Origin: Cyanobacteria bacterium OH_CBB_238
GTDB lineage: Bacteria > Cyanobacteriota > Vampirovibrionia > Gastranaerophilales > Gastranaerophilaceae
NCBI GenBank assembly: GCA_023409995.1
Contig: JAEYQN010000101.1
Coordinates: 1-26,800, forward strand
DNA length: 26,800 nucleotides
Reading direction: 5' to 3'
Shown here: one piece after another, positions 5,971-14,889 of the stretch
Layout: each line of letters opens with the position of its first letter
Position numbering within the stretch: the first letter of the stretch is position 1
Notes under the pieces: generated by a model
The model's input: the letters and a program-made list of their open reading frames with translations, nothing else
Told to the model about the DNA's origin: nothing
The model's database searches: none
Position numbers and translations under genes: made by a program

Positions 5971-7182
5971 TTATACTAAATAACCTAGTGAATCCTTATA
6001 AATTTGAGCAACAACTTCTTTAGTTGCAGAAGTTGGAGCTATTGCCAACAAACCTCCTAATGAAGGAGTATTAAAGGCCAAATCAACCAATTCATCGATA
6101 TCATTTTCGCTAAATCCTTCGTCATTTAATTTCTCAGGAATACCAACTGAAGTCAGCCATTTTTCAACTTCTTTAGCACAATATTCAGCTTCATCAGCAG
6201 TTCCGTTCAAGCCTGGCACAATTGGTTCAAATATTTCAGCTAACGTAGAACTCTTAACCGGATAAATGTTTTTAACAACAGCAGGTAATAACATAGCAAG
6301 TCCAAGCCCATGAGATAGCTCATGTTTTTTAGCACTCAATGGATGTTCCAACGCGTGAGTATAGTGAAGAAGTCCATTATCAAACGAAGCACCGCCTAAC
6401 AATGCTGCATATGCAAGGAAATATCTAGCTTCTAAATTATCAGGATCATTTATTGCAACAGGCAAATATTTTGCAACAAATCTAATTGTTTCTTTAGCCA
6501 TTGTTATTGCCAAAGGAGATGCGCATTTACTTGTTGCAGCTTCCACAACGTGATTTACGGCATCAACAGAAACAAAAATTGTCTGATTCTTTGATAATTT
6601 TGTCATTAGTTTAGGATCATCAATTGACCAAGTTGGATAAATACAATCATAAGCAATAGCAGGTTTGAAATCTTTTTCCGGAATAGTAACAACCGCAAAT
6701 CTATTGACTTCCGTGCCAGTACCATGAGTCAGATTTATAGCCAATATTGGCGCCGCTTTTGTTGGAGTAAATTCCATTTCATAAAGCTGCGTTGCATTCT
6801 TATCAGGATATTCCATCAAAATAGCTGTGCTTTTGCCAGCATCTATTGAAGATCCTCCACCAATAGCAATAACGGCTTGAGCCCCAAACTCAATTGCCTT
6901 TTTTGCAGCCGAATCCACTTGATGAGTTGTTGGATTTGGCGCTACTTCATTGAAATTAACATAGTCAATTCCATTTGACGTTAAAGCCTTTTCAACATAA
7001 TCCCAAGCTCCAGTGACTTTATAAGCATTTCGCCCTGAAACCACAATTACTTTGTTAATATTTCGGCTTTTCATATCTACGGCAATGTCTTCAACTTTTT
7101 CTATTGCACCTATTCCAAAATAAACATTTGTTTTTAGTCTTAATTCTTTGACTTCATTAATATTGATATCTTTTTGCCACAT
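5971..7182 (-). CDS. Iron-containing (group III) alcohol dehydrogenase
   Basis: The 403-residue product is a full-length group III dehydrogenase, cytosolic and NAD(P)-dependent, interconverting alcohols and aldehydes during fermentation. The coenzyme site GGGSSIDAGK is at 108-117, followed by THGTGTEVNRF. Expected metal ligands are D207 and H211 (DAVNH), H276 (THALEH) and H291 (SHG). NPTT near 83 is the other family mark. Two ATGs lie close together. I chose 7182 because GGAGG sits 6 bases before it, whereas the ATG at 7188 directly abuts the SD. A TATAAT at 7205-7210 would give a short leader. The substrate (ethanol, butanol or a diol) cannot be told from sequence. It is probably monocistronic. 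Confidence 0.92.
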   Translation of the reverse strand: MWQKDININEVKELRLKTNVYFGIGAIEKVEDIAVDMKSRNINKVIVVSGRNAYKVTGAWDYVEKALTSNGIDYVNFNEVAPNPTTHQVDSAAKKAIEFGAQAVIAIGGGSSIDAGKSTAILMEYPDKNATQLYEMEFTPTKAAPILAINLTHGTGTEVNRFAVVTIPEKDFKPAIAYDCIYPTWSIDDPKLMTKLSKNQTIFVSVDAVNHVVEAATSKCASPLAITMAKETIRFVAKYLPVAINDPDNLEARYFLAYAALLGGASFDNGLLHYTHALEHPLSAKKHELSHGLGLAMLLPAVVKNIYPVKSSTLAEIFEPIVPGLNGTADEAEYCAKEVEKWLTSVGIPEKLNDEGFSENDIDELVDLAFNTPSLGGLLAIAPTSATKEVVAQIYKDSLGYLV

Positions 7183-7204
7183 AAGCATCCTCCGATCTGA
7201 ACCT

Positions 7205-7210
7205 ATTATA
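7205..7210 (-). promoter_or_regulatory. -10 box of the alcohol dehydrogenase gene
   Basis: The minus strand has TATAAT 22 bases upstream of the chosen ATG, without a clear -35. It is the most likely start region for the dehydrogenase transcript. Confidence 0.45.
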
Positions 7211-7298
7211 CAACATGTCTTATTAAATAATTAACAAAAAAAAAACAAAGAATGTCTATACGCTGTTATGCCTAATATTTCAGATTAGCAAATTATCT

Positions 7299-8297
7299 TC
7301 AGACAAATATCTCTATAATTAATAAGCTAACTACAGAAATAAAGAAAGATAAAATTATACCAAGATACAAAGGCTTTAACCCAGTTTGTTTTATCGCCAA
7401 TATGCTTGTTTCTAATCCCAATGCAACCATTGCTGCAGCCATAAGATAATTATCTAAAATAACTAATTGAGAAGAAATTTCAATTGGAAGTATTTTTAAA
7501 GAATTAATGCAAACAACTAATAAAAATAGTAAAACAAACCAAGGAATAGTAATCGCGGAAAGAGATGGCTGCTCACTACTTTGTTTCCTTCTTGATTCTC
7601 GAATGCTCAAAATAATAGTGACGGGAATAACCATCAGAACTCTAGTTAGCTTAACAATAGTAGCACTAGAACCGATTGTAGGTGAAATAGCAAATCCTGC
7701 AGCTACTACTTGAGCAACTTCATGTATAGAAGCACCCGTCCATAGCGCATAGGCATCTGTAGAAATAGTAAATAAATGAAAGCAAAAAGGGTACAAGAAC
7801 ATAAATATAGTACCCAGAATAGTAACTACTGCAACGGCAAAAGATGTTTCTTCTTCATTTTCGGACTTTGAAACAGCATTAACAGCAACAATTGCAGATG
7901 CTCCACAAATAGAAGTTCCTGCACCAATTAGTATAGAAAGATTTCTTGATATACCAAGTTTTTTTCCAATAACTCTAGCCAAAATCAAAGTAAGTGTTGT
8001 TGATATCAAAATAACAATTAGTGCACTATAGCCTATTTTTGAAATGTCTAGCAGGCTTAACTTAAATCCAAGCAATATTATTGCAAGCCTTAACACTTTT
8101 TTTGAACAAAAGTTTATACCAAGATGCATAGAGTTATGCACTCCAATAACATTTTTAACCAACATTCCAATCAATATTGATATTATTATAGCGCTTAACC
8201 CCAAGTGTTTACTCACACTCATTCCTTGAAGAAACACGGCAATTGCGGTTAAACAAAGCACAAATAGCATTCCACTTAAATAATTTCTAATTTTCAT
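7299..8297 (-). CDS. YeiH/UPF0324 family transporter (putative sulfate/sulfonate exporter)
   Basis: The 332-residue product is an integral inner-membrane protein with about ten hydrophobic segments. Diagnostic YeiH/TIGR00698 stretches are visible: LAIILLGFKLSL, then GAGTSICGASAIVAV, the ENEEETSFAVAVVTILGT loop, and TGASIHEVAQVVAAG. The family is annotated as a putative sulfate exporter, but transport has been shown for only a few members. I chose ATG 8297; a TTG at 8321 in the same frame has no better SD. It lies 103 bases downstream of a LysR regulator on the same strand, the usual partner, so regulation by that protein is likely. Confidence 0.9.
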   Translation of the reverse strand: MKIRNYLSGMLFVLCLTAIAVFLQGMSVSKHLGLSAIIISILIGMLVKNVIGVHNSMHLGINFCSKKVLRLAIILLGFKLSLLDISKIGYSALIVILISTTLTLILARVIGKKLGISRNLSILIGAGTSICGASAIVAVNAVSKSENEEETSFAVAVVTILGTIFMFLYPFCFHLFTISTDAYALWTGASIHEVAQVVAAGFAISPTIGSSATIVKLTRVLMVIPVTIILSIRESRRKQSSEQPSLSAITIPWFVLLFLLVVCINSLKILPIEISSQLVILDNYLMAAAMVALGLETSILAIKQTGLKPLYLGIILSFFISVVSLLIIEIFV

Positions 8298-8400
8298 AAT
8301 TTTTCTATTTCCAACAGTCAAGTTACCAGCTACTAAAATAGTATTGAAGAATTAATCAGTAGTAAAATTAGCGTTTTAAATACATTTAATAAGTAATTAC

Positions 8401-9282
8401 TTATAAATAACTCTTGCAGTAGTCAATGAAGGAATTATGCAGATTAGAAATAAACTTATCCTTATGATATATAATATTAAATTTTCTACAGATATTCAGA
8501 CCATCTAGTTTAATTTGAGCTATTTTATTCTGCGAAACTTCATTTTTAACAGCAATTTTCGAAAGGCAAGATATACCAAAACCCGTCTCTACAATTCTTT
8601 TTATTGCAATAGTATTTCCGAGCTCCATTACATTTTTTAATTCAATACCTGACTTTATAAGTGTTTTTTCCAAAACATCTCTGGTCCCACTGCCTTTTTC
8701 TCGCATTAGGAATTTTTGATTTTCAAGATCTTGTATATTAACAATACTTTTTTTTGCAAGTTCATGTTCTGGGGAAGCTATAATAATAAGCTCATCGTCA
8801 CAAAATTCTTTAACAACTATTTCGGGAGAATTAATAGGTCCTTCGACAAATGCAAAATCAATTTTATTTTCGTGAATCAAATTAGCAATTGCCTGAGTAT
8901 TATCTATAGCTATTGATATCTCAATATCACTATTTATTTTAGAATATTCACCAATTATTTCAGTCAAAAAGAATGTTCCGATTGTTGTGCTCGCGCCTAG
9001 CTTTAATGTTCCTATTTTAGTGTTATTAATGTTCTCTATAGATTTTGAACATTCTTCGTAAAGATTCAAAATTCTTCTTGCATATTTTAAAAAAATATCT
9101 CCTGACTGAGTTAAAAATAAACGTTTTCCAATTCGATCAAATAATTTAGCATTCTGCTCTCGCTCAATATCTTTTATTGTCTGGCTGACTGCGGATTGAC
9201 TCATATACAGTGAGCTTGCAGCCAGGGTCATATTTAATCTGGTTGCAACTTCAAAAAAAACTTTTAATTGTCTCTCATTCAA
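8401..9282 (-). CDS. LysR-type transcriptional regulator (CysL/YeiE-like)
   Basis: The 293-residue product has the normal LysR length. The winged helix-turn-helix is in residues 1-62 (AASSLYMSQSAVSQTIKDIE and LFLTQSG), and the co-inducer domain follows from about 90 (TLKLGASTTIG) to the end. The whole layout resembles CysL/YeiE. The next gene downstream is yeiH-like, which is the usual neighbour, so I infer that it controls that transporter in response to a sulfur or related anion signal. The start is TTG with AGGAG at 9 bases. A divergent promoter region of 68 bases separates it from tag, so autoregulation there could also affect tag. Confidence 0.92.
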   Translation of the reverse strand: MNERQLKVFFEVATRLNMTLAASSLYMSQSAVSQTIKDIEREQNAKLFDRIGKRLFLTQSGDIFLKYARRILNLYEECSKSIENINNTKIGTLKLGASTTIGTFFLTEIIGEYSKINSDIEISIAIDNTQAIANLIHENKIDFAFVEGPINSPEIVVKEFCDDELIIIASPEHELAKKSIVNIQDLENQKFLMREKGSGTRDVLEKTLIKSGIELKNVMELGNTIAIKRIVETGFGISCLSKIAVKNEVSQNKIAQIKLDGLNICRKFNIIYHKDKFISNLHNSFIDYCKSYL

Positions 9283-9303
9283 ATAATCTTACTCCTAGAG
9301 TTT

Positions 9304-9316
9304 ATTATATTATAAT
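9304..9316. promoter_or_regulatory. Back-to-back -10 boxes between the LysR gene and tag
   Basis: A TATAAT for the minus strand (9304-9309) and one for the plus strand (9311-9316) are one base apart in an AT-rich near-palindrome. Each leads to a correctly spaced SD before its gene. Divergent transcription, possibly under LysR autoregulation, is inferred. Confidence 0.5.
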
Positions 9317-9350
9317 GAATAAATATTTAAAATTAAAGGAAAGCAAACAA

Positions 9351-9932
9351 ATGAGTCAAGTTAAAAGATGTGGTTGGGTACCCAATAATAATGCCGAATA
9401 TCAAAAATATCATGATGAAGAGTGGGGAATTCCAGTCCATGACGATAATAAACTATTTGAAATGCTGATTTTAGAAGGAGCACAGGCTGGATTAAGCTGG
9501 GAGACAGTCCTAAAGAAACGTGAAGGTTATAGAAAAGCATTTAAGAACTTTATACCAAAAGATGTTGCAGAAATGAGCGACGAAGAACTTAATGAACAAA
9601 TAAATAACCAAGAGATAATCAGAAACAGATTAAAAATATATTCAACTCGCAAAAATGCAATAGCATTTATAAACATTCAAGAAGAATTTGGAAGCTTTGA
9701 TAAATACATTTGGTCCTACACAAAAAATAAACAACTAGACAATAAAATAACAAGCTTATCGCAAGTTCCTGCAAAAACTGAACTAAGCGATAAAATATCA
9801 AAAGATTTAAAAAAACGAGGGATGTCTTTTGTTGGCTCTACTATAATCTATGCATATTTGCAAGCAGTTGGGCTAGTAAACGACCACTCCATTGATTGCT
9901 TCAGGTACAACGAAGTAAAACCAACTAACTAA
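9351..9932 (+). CDS. tag: DNA-3-methyladenine glycosylase I
   Basis: The 193-residue product is a full-length Tag enzyme, which removes 3-methyladenine from alkylated DNA and starts base excision repair. It opens with RCGWV (C7) and YHDEEWG (H21), followed by LILEGAQAGLSW, the helix-hairpin-helix region. It ends with NDHSIDCFRY, where H179 and C183 complete the structural zinc site with C7 and H21. The open frame runs back to 9210, but that part overlaps the LysR gene. ATG 9351 follows AAAGGA and gives the canonical N-terminus. Its stop is 5 bases from the stop of the convergent gene. Confidence 0.95.
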   Translation: MSQVKRCGWVPNNNAEYQKYHDEEWGIPVHDDNKLFEMLILEGAQAGLSWETVLKKREGYRKAFKNFIPKDVAEMSDEELNEQINNQEIIRNRLKIYSTRKNAIAFINIQEEFGSFDKYIWSYTKNKQLDNKITSLSQVPAKTELSDKISKDLKKRGMSFVGSTIIYAYLQAVGLVNDHSIDCFRYNEVKPTN

Positions 9933-9937
9933 ACCTT

Positions 9938-10558
9938 TTAACGAAGGTCATCGTTTATGCCCATAAGCATTTTAATCAATGCATTCTGTCGATTCATAAA
10001 GACTTCATACATTTGCGCTACCATGTTAGGGTCGCCTTTAGGAAATTCGGTTATTTTTTGCTTTTTCAATCTCTTATCTAGAAATTTCTCAAATTTTTCA
10101 TTTAAAGCCTCCATGTGCTTCAATATAAGAAAGTCAGTTTCCACTGTTGAACCTTTTATACCAGGATATGAAGAGTATATTTTCCCTTTGTTTAAAAATG
10201 AAAAAAGTAACATTTTGGGCAGGCTAAATTCATGATTAAAAGCTTTGATATCTTTTTTATCTATTAAGTAAAACGTAAACTCATCTTTTTTTAGTGGATC
10301 AGGTAGCTTATAATCAACCCCCCTCAATTCAAGATGTTGATTAAACCAAGGTTCATTATCTGCGTATTTTTGCTTAATCCCAAGTATTTGCTCCGTCCCA
10401 AGATTATCGAAAACAAAAATATTTTTCTTGGGGTTCCCTTTATAATTTAAAAAATCAAATGCCTTCTTGTAAGACACAAGGCTCTCTTTAGGAACAATAA
10501 ATTTTGTGATACCTTTAAAGCTCTGACTGTTATCGTGCTTATTGACGTTTATTCTCAT
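9938..10558 (-). CDS. Hypothetical protein with N-terminal SFKG motif
   Basis: This 206-residue protein is not recognised. The N-terminus (MRINVNKHDNSQSFKGITKF) has the Ser/Asn-Phe-(Lys)-Gly motif that recurs in this window. The body is mixed alpha/beta, with YKKAFDFLNYKG, KNIFVFDN and FYLIDKKDIKAF segments and a Lys-rich helical C-terminal third. It has no signal peptide or transmembrane segment, so it is probably cytoplasmic. The start is well supported by GAGGT 7 bases before the ATG. It is convergent with tag and divergent from the YbaK-like gene, so it is a single-gene unit. It is probably lineage-restricted. Confidence 0.7.
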   Translation of the reverse strand: MRINVNKHDNSQSFKGITKFIVPKESLVSYKKAFDFLNYKGNPKKNIFVFDNLGTEQILGIKQKYADNEPWFNQHLELRGVDYKLPDPLKKDEFTFYLIDKKDIKAFNHEFSLPKMLLFSFLNKGKIYSSYPGIKGSTVETDFLILKHMEALNEKFEKFLDKRLKKQKITEFPKGDPNMVAQMYEVFMNRQNALIKMLMGINDDLR

Positions 10559-10670
10559 AACATAACCTCTTTTAGATGGTCAAAACCCTAAAATATAAAT
10601 AATTTGCTAAAATAAACTGTAAGATTTACACTTATTTATAATACTGCTTATACAAAAACTGGAGACAGCC

Positions 10671-11156
10671 TTGGCAATAGAAAAAGTAAAAACATATTTT
10701 AAGTCTTTTGGAATAGAAGATAAAATAAAAGAATTTGATGTATCAAGCGCAACTGTTGAACTTGCAGCCCAAGCATTAAATTGTGAGCCTCAAAGAATAG
10801 CAAAATCACTATCTTTTAAGTTGCCAGAAAAGGTCATACTAATAGTTACTGCGGGAGATACAAAAGTCGATAACTCTAAATTTAAATCATTCTTTGGAAC
10901 AAAAGCAAAAATGTTAACTGCGGAAGAGACTAAATCATTAATAGGTCACGCCGTTGGCGGTGTTTGCCCATTTGCAATTAATGATGGAGTAGACGTATAT
11001 CTTGATAACTCTATTAAGCGATTCCCTACTGTTTTTCCAGCATGCGGAAGTAGTAACAGCGCAATTGAGCTAACTTCTGATGAATTAGAAAAATTCGCAT
11101 CTCCAATATCCTGGATTGACGTTTGTAAAACAAAAGAATCAGCTACTGTAGAATAG
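10671..11156 (+). CDS. YbaK/EbsC family aminoacyl-tRNA deacylase
   Basis: The 161-residue product belongs to the YbaK/ProX editing family, free-standing enzymes that hydrolyse mischarged tRNAs such as Cys-tRNA(Pro). The family Lys is in RIAKSLSF near 45, and GHAVGGVCPFAI near 103-114 forms the substrate pocket, followed by VDVYLD. Which tRNA it edits cannot be told; EbsC-like and YbaK-like members are hard to separate by eye. The start is TTG with GGAG at 7 bases; no ATG lies nearby in frame. A TATAAT at 10637-10642 is a plausible -10. The stop codon is 6 bases from that of the convergent Dps-like gene, with no terminator between them. Confidence 0.88.
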   Translation: MAIEKVKTYFKSFGIEDKIKEFDVSSATVELAAQALNCEPQRIAKSLSFKLPEKVILIVTAGDTKVDNSKFKSFFGTKAKMLTAEETKSLIGHAVGGVCPFAINDGVDVYLDNSIKRFPTVFPACGSSNSAIELTSDELEKFASPISWIDVCKTKESATVE

Positions 11157-11162
11157 TGTCAA

Positions 11163-11714
11163 CTATCTTAGGAACTTTGAAACAAATGGAGATGTTTCGC
11201 CTTTCCTCATAAAATGGCCTGATGGACCTTCTCCTAAAAATTCAGAAAACCACGATTCGTGCTCAAGTTCTTCGTGCAAAATAGCAAGTGCTAAATCATA
11301 TGTTCGATGATCTTTTCCTGCTGTCAAATCACATATTTGAGCATAGCCATATGCAGCGCAGCGCTCTGCAGTTGCCAATACTTTTAAAATTTCTTTTACA
11401 TTATTAGGGTCTTCTGGTAAAGATGCAGGCGGACAAATTGCTATATTGTGAAAGTCTACCATTGAATCAGGCAAGTTACCACCTAATTCATATATTCTGG
11501 GCACTAGTGCTTCAAAATGGTTCCGATCCTCAATTCGGGCAACTTCTGTTAATTCTTTTAGAGTTTCTCCCTCTATGCCAATCAAATTGGCTCTTAGAAT
11601 TGTATAATAATAGTAAGTGGTTAGCTCTGCAGCAGCGTTTTTAACCAACAAATCAACCAATTCTTCAACATTTATACCAGTTCGTTTAACAATATCAATA
11701 GCAACTTTTGCCAT
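11163..11714 (-). CDS. Dps-like ferritin (DPSL/thioferritin type)
   Basis: The 183-residue product is a four-helix ferritin-like protein. Expected ferroxidase residues are E30 (AAAEL), E62 and H66 (IEDRNHFEAL), E117 (AERC), and E149 with H152 (HEELEHESW). C94 in AICPP and C119 in AERC match my recollection of the cysteine pair that marks 'thioferritin' Dps-like proteins of archaea and anaerobes, placed next to the iron site. Such proteins form 12-subunit cages that use peroxide to oxidise iron and so protect DNA. The ATG follows AAGGAG at 6 bases. With hemerythrin nearby it fits defence against oxygen and peroxide. The class is confident; the cysteine-pair subtype is probable. Confidence 0.85.
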   Translation of the reverse strand: MAKVAIDIVKRTGINVEELVDLLVKNAAAELTTYYYYTILRANLIGIEGETLKELTEVARIEDRNHFEALVPRIYELGGNLPDSMVDFHNIAICPPASLPEDPNNVKEILKVLATAERCAAYGYAQICDLTAGKDHRTYDLALAILHEELEHESWFSEFLGEGPSGHFMRKGETSPFVSKFLR

Positions 11715-11803
11715 ACAGCTCTCCTTGACTTAGTGTTCAAGGTATATATAGCACAGATTTTGGATTCTCTTGTAGCCTGATAGGAGAATATATCAGCACA
11801 AAC

Positions 11804-14704
11804 TTAAATTTCTTCCAAGAATGTTGTAAGTTCTAATAGTGTGTTGCAGCTGTTAATTATATTGTTCAAATACTCAAGCTGTATGTGCCTATCATAATCA
11901 TGATTTGACAATTTTGTTGTATTTTCTAAAATATCATTGGTTGGCTCTTTTATCTTATCAGAGACCTTATTAACAAAAGCTTCCCTCGAAAAAGCTGCTT
12001 CTTGAGCCCTCATATATAAATCAGCATGATATAATGCAACACCAGCTTGAGAACAAATACTCCTAATTCTTGAAATATCTTCATCTGTTAAGCGATTAGC
12101 ATCATGAGTAAAATCAATACAGAAGAAACCCATAATAATATACTGGTACATAACTGGAAACTTATATGTAGATTTGATACCGTTTTCACCATATATAAGA
12201 TTTAGAGATTCTCTCTTATCTGGATTTGAAGACAAATATTCATCAAAATCTGTAATTTTGACTTCACGTTTTTCTAATAAAGGCTGGATAAGAGGAAGAG
12301 TTTCGCTTGTGTTCCACAATAGTCCAACAAAACTTTTTTGACTGTCATTTGATAAATACTCTGATGACTCGTCCACAGGCAAATAAATTTTTTCTTTTGA
12401 GTCATATTCGGCAAAATATACCCTATCAGCATTGAAAAACTTACCAATAGTCTTTACAAAAAGTTTTTTAATTATCTCTTTATCAATAGAACTTCGAAGT
12501 ATTTCAATAATATTTCTGCTCATTCTCTCACGTTCTGCCTGTTGCTTGATTTTCTCATACAGCTTCGCTTGCTGTAGTGCAACCCCTGCCTGATCCGCAA
12601 TTATTCGAATAAACTTAATATCGTCTTCAGAAAGCTCTACATAATCTCTTACATATTGCACACAAAGATAGCCAATAACTGTTGAAGAATATTTTATCAG
12701 GACACAATAATTTGACTTTAGGTTATATTGATACAAAAAATCAGCTTCGGGAGTTCCTTGAATATTTGCATCGACAATAAAATTTTCTACATTATCAAAT
12801 AAAATTTCTTTATTATTCTCAAATGCACTAACAAAAAAATTAAAACCTCTCATCTGTGCATTAACAGCAGGAACACTATACAGATCAGATGTACGCTTGT
12901 ATTCTGCATATTCTTCAATAATGTATTTATTAGAATCGGGATTATAGCTTATAATCCTACAATAATCAGCATCAAAAATTTTTCCAACTTCAGTAACTAT
13001 AGAGTTATGCACTTCTTTCATATCCAATGAGCTTCGCATTGCTTCAAATATTTTACGCAATAACTCTTCTCGCTCTGCTTTTAACTTTGTAATATTAAAT
13101 AAACGTATTTGTTGATAAACCATATTTATTTGCTTGCCCAATATTCGCAAGAAATCGAAATCATCTTTTTTGGGTATAACTTGATTTTTCACAAACTCTA
13201 TAGCCAGTACAGCCTTTAAAATATTATCAATCAAGATTGGTATACCAATTCCTGTTTTAATATTGAATTTTTCCGAATATTTCAGGTAAACCCGATATTT
13301 ATCTTTATCATGTTTGGCCAATCTAACATAATCGTAAAAAATCAGATCTTTCACACTAACAAAAGAGTCGATAAATGCTTCAACATCATCACGTACAAAG
13401 TCATATCCCGTAATACTCTTGATTTCAGAAGAAGATAAATACTCTACTTCATAATCAATAGGAAATCCTTTTTTGTTCTTTTCATCTATTTCGACAAAAA
13501 AACATCTATCTGCACCTAGCATAACGCCAATGTCTTGCACCAAATCTTTCATATGATACAGATCAAAAGTGCTTAAAGACTTTGAAACAAGATCCGCAAT
13601 AAGTCTTTCCCTCTTTGCATTTAATATCTGGATATTATATAAACGATTATGCTGAATAACACTTGCAGCCTGCTTAACAAGAAGCTGTGCCATATCTATT
13701 TCTTCCTGATCAAAGTGTCTATAGTCATTAACATAATGCATAACAATCGCACCATATAAGTCTGAACCATACAATACCGGGAATTCCATAAAAGACTTAA
13801 CCCCAAGATCATAAAAAAGCATCTGCTTGCTTGGTTCTGATAAATCCGAATTTAATACATCTTCGATTATTATCATTTTCTTTTCTTTTACTTCATCAAT
13901 AAAACCGGAAACTTCCTCCTTTGTGGGAACCCTCTCCACATGTGACTTAATTTTATCCGAAGATAAATATTCATCTGACTCTTTTACGCCCATTGATTTA
14001 CTTTGAGCCACATCCACTTCGACATAGAAACATCTATCAGCTTCAAAAAGTTTACCCATATCAGTAACAACCATTTTGGTCAAAGATTCTTCAGGAATAT
14101 TATTTATCCCATATTCTGCGATTTTACGCATTACCGCTTCTTTTTTTGCATCCATTTGAGTAATCCTATATAGTTTTGCTTGAAATATTGCAATTGCAAT
14201 TTGTTTTGCCAACGAATTTAAAAATTCTATTTCTTTTTTTGAAAAATAATGTTTATGTTCTATAAAATATACAGAAAGCACACCGAGTAATTCATCATTG
14301 TGTATTAATGGCAAAAAGATAAAAGAACTAATACCATGTTTTTTAACAACGTCTAGTTCATTAGGAAAACTTTCTTCCACTTCATCTAAGTAGAATTTTT
14401 TATTATTATATAAAATACTTCTTCTATCTTTTGTAAGTTGAACAAATAAATCAAAATCTTTTTCTATATTGAGTGTTTTAAAGTTACTATCTGCAGATAA
14501 ATAATTGATATATTCATCCCTCATTACTTGAAAATGCCCAGAAGAAGAATCATACTGAACTAGCCTGCATCTATCAGCATTAAGCGCTTCTCCAAGCTTT
14601 GTTACGGCTATCCGCTTTACTTTCTCTAAATCAAGAGTATCCCTAACAGATTCAACGATCTCTCTAAATAGTTCTTCTTGTGAATTTGGGTCATTGTCAA
14701 CCAA
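11804..14704 (-). CDS. Five-GAF sensory protein ending in a histidine-less HisKA-like segment
   Basis: This 966-residue cytoplasmic protein has five tandem GAF domains at about 10-180, 190-360, 372-537, 553-720 and 735-898. Each has an ADRC/ADYC/ADRV core strand, a D/EYLSS-like insertion (except the fourth), a PV/PL-rich strand and a closing QAxxAxxxAxLY helix that leads into a linker coiled coil. They evidently arose by duplication. The last ~60 residues (from 905) look like a histidine-kinase dimerisation helix pair. The H-box reads VSDKIKEPTN, with Asp916 where the phospho-accepting His should be. No ATPase domain follows, so it cannot be a normal kinase. The frame runs to a TTG at 14722; I chose TTG 14704 because CGGAG lies 8 bases before it. 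The ligands are unknown. Confidence 0.85.
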   Translation of the reverse strand: MVDNDPNSQEELFREIVESVRDTLDLEKVKRIAVTKLGEALNADRCRLVQYDSSSGHFQVMRDEYINYLSADSNFKTLNIEKDFDLFVQLTKDRRSILYNNKKFYLDEVEESFPNELDVVKKHGISSFIFLPLIHNDELLGVLSVYFIEHKHYFSKKEIEFLNSLAKQIAIAIFQAKLYRITQMDAKKEAVMRKIAEYGINNIPEESLTKMVVTDMGKLFEADRCFYVEVDVAQSKSMGVKESDEYLSSDKIKSHVERVPTKEEVSGFIDEVKEKKMIIIEDVLNSDLSEPSKQMLFYDLGVKSFMEFPVLYGSDLYGAIVMHYVNDYRHFDQEEIDMAQLLVKQAASVIQHNRLYNIQILNAKRERLIADLVSKSLSTFDLYHMKDLVQDIGVMLGADRCFFVEIDEKNKKGFPIDYEVEYLSSSEIKSITGYDFVRDDVEAFIDSFVSVKDLIFYDYVRLAKHDKDKYRVYLKYSEKFNIKTGIGIPILIDNILKAVLAIEFVKNQVIPKKDDFDFLRILGKQINMVYQQIRLFNITKLKAEREELLRKIFEAMRSSLDMKEVHNSIVTEVGKIFDADYCRIISYNPDSNKYIIEEYAEYKRTSDLYSVPAVNAQMRGFNFFVSAFENNKEILFDNVENFIVDANIQGTPEADFLYQYNLKSNYCVLIKYSSTVIGYLCVQYVRDYVELSEDDIKFIRIIADQAGVALQQAKLYEKIKQQAERERMSRNIIEILRSSIDKEIIKKLFVKTIGKFFNADRVYFAEYDSKEKIYLPVDESSEYLSNDSQKSFVGLLWNTSETLPLIQPLLEKREVKITDFDEYLSSNPDKRESLNLIYGENGIKSTYKFPVMYQYIIMGFFCIDFTHDANRLTDEDISRIRSICSQAGVALYHADLYMRAQEAAFSREAFVNKVSDKIKEPTNDILENTTKLSNHDYDRHIQLEYLNNIINSCNTLLELTTFLEEI

Positions 14705-14889
14705 AATTTTATCTCCGCGCAAAATACTTTTATAAGTTTAAACTAACTTTTTATACAAGTTAAAGCCTAGTTCGGCTATTCGCAATAATTAATATTTAAA
14801 ATTACTAATACTTTGTTCAATATAATTATACTATTTTGAATAATCTAACAAAGTTTTTTTTGTTTATCTTTTACTTTAAGAGTGATCGT

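Noticed and set aside
11777..11796. CTGATA/TATCAG hairpin between the GAF and Dps-like genes
   Set aside because: The stem is only 6 bp with no T-tract on either strand; it could be chance in AT-rich DNA.
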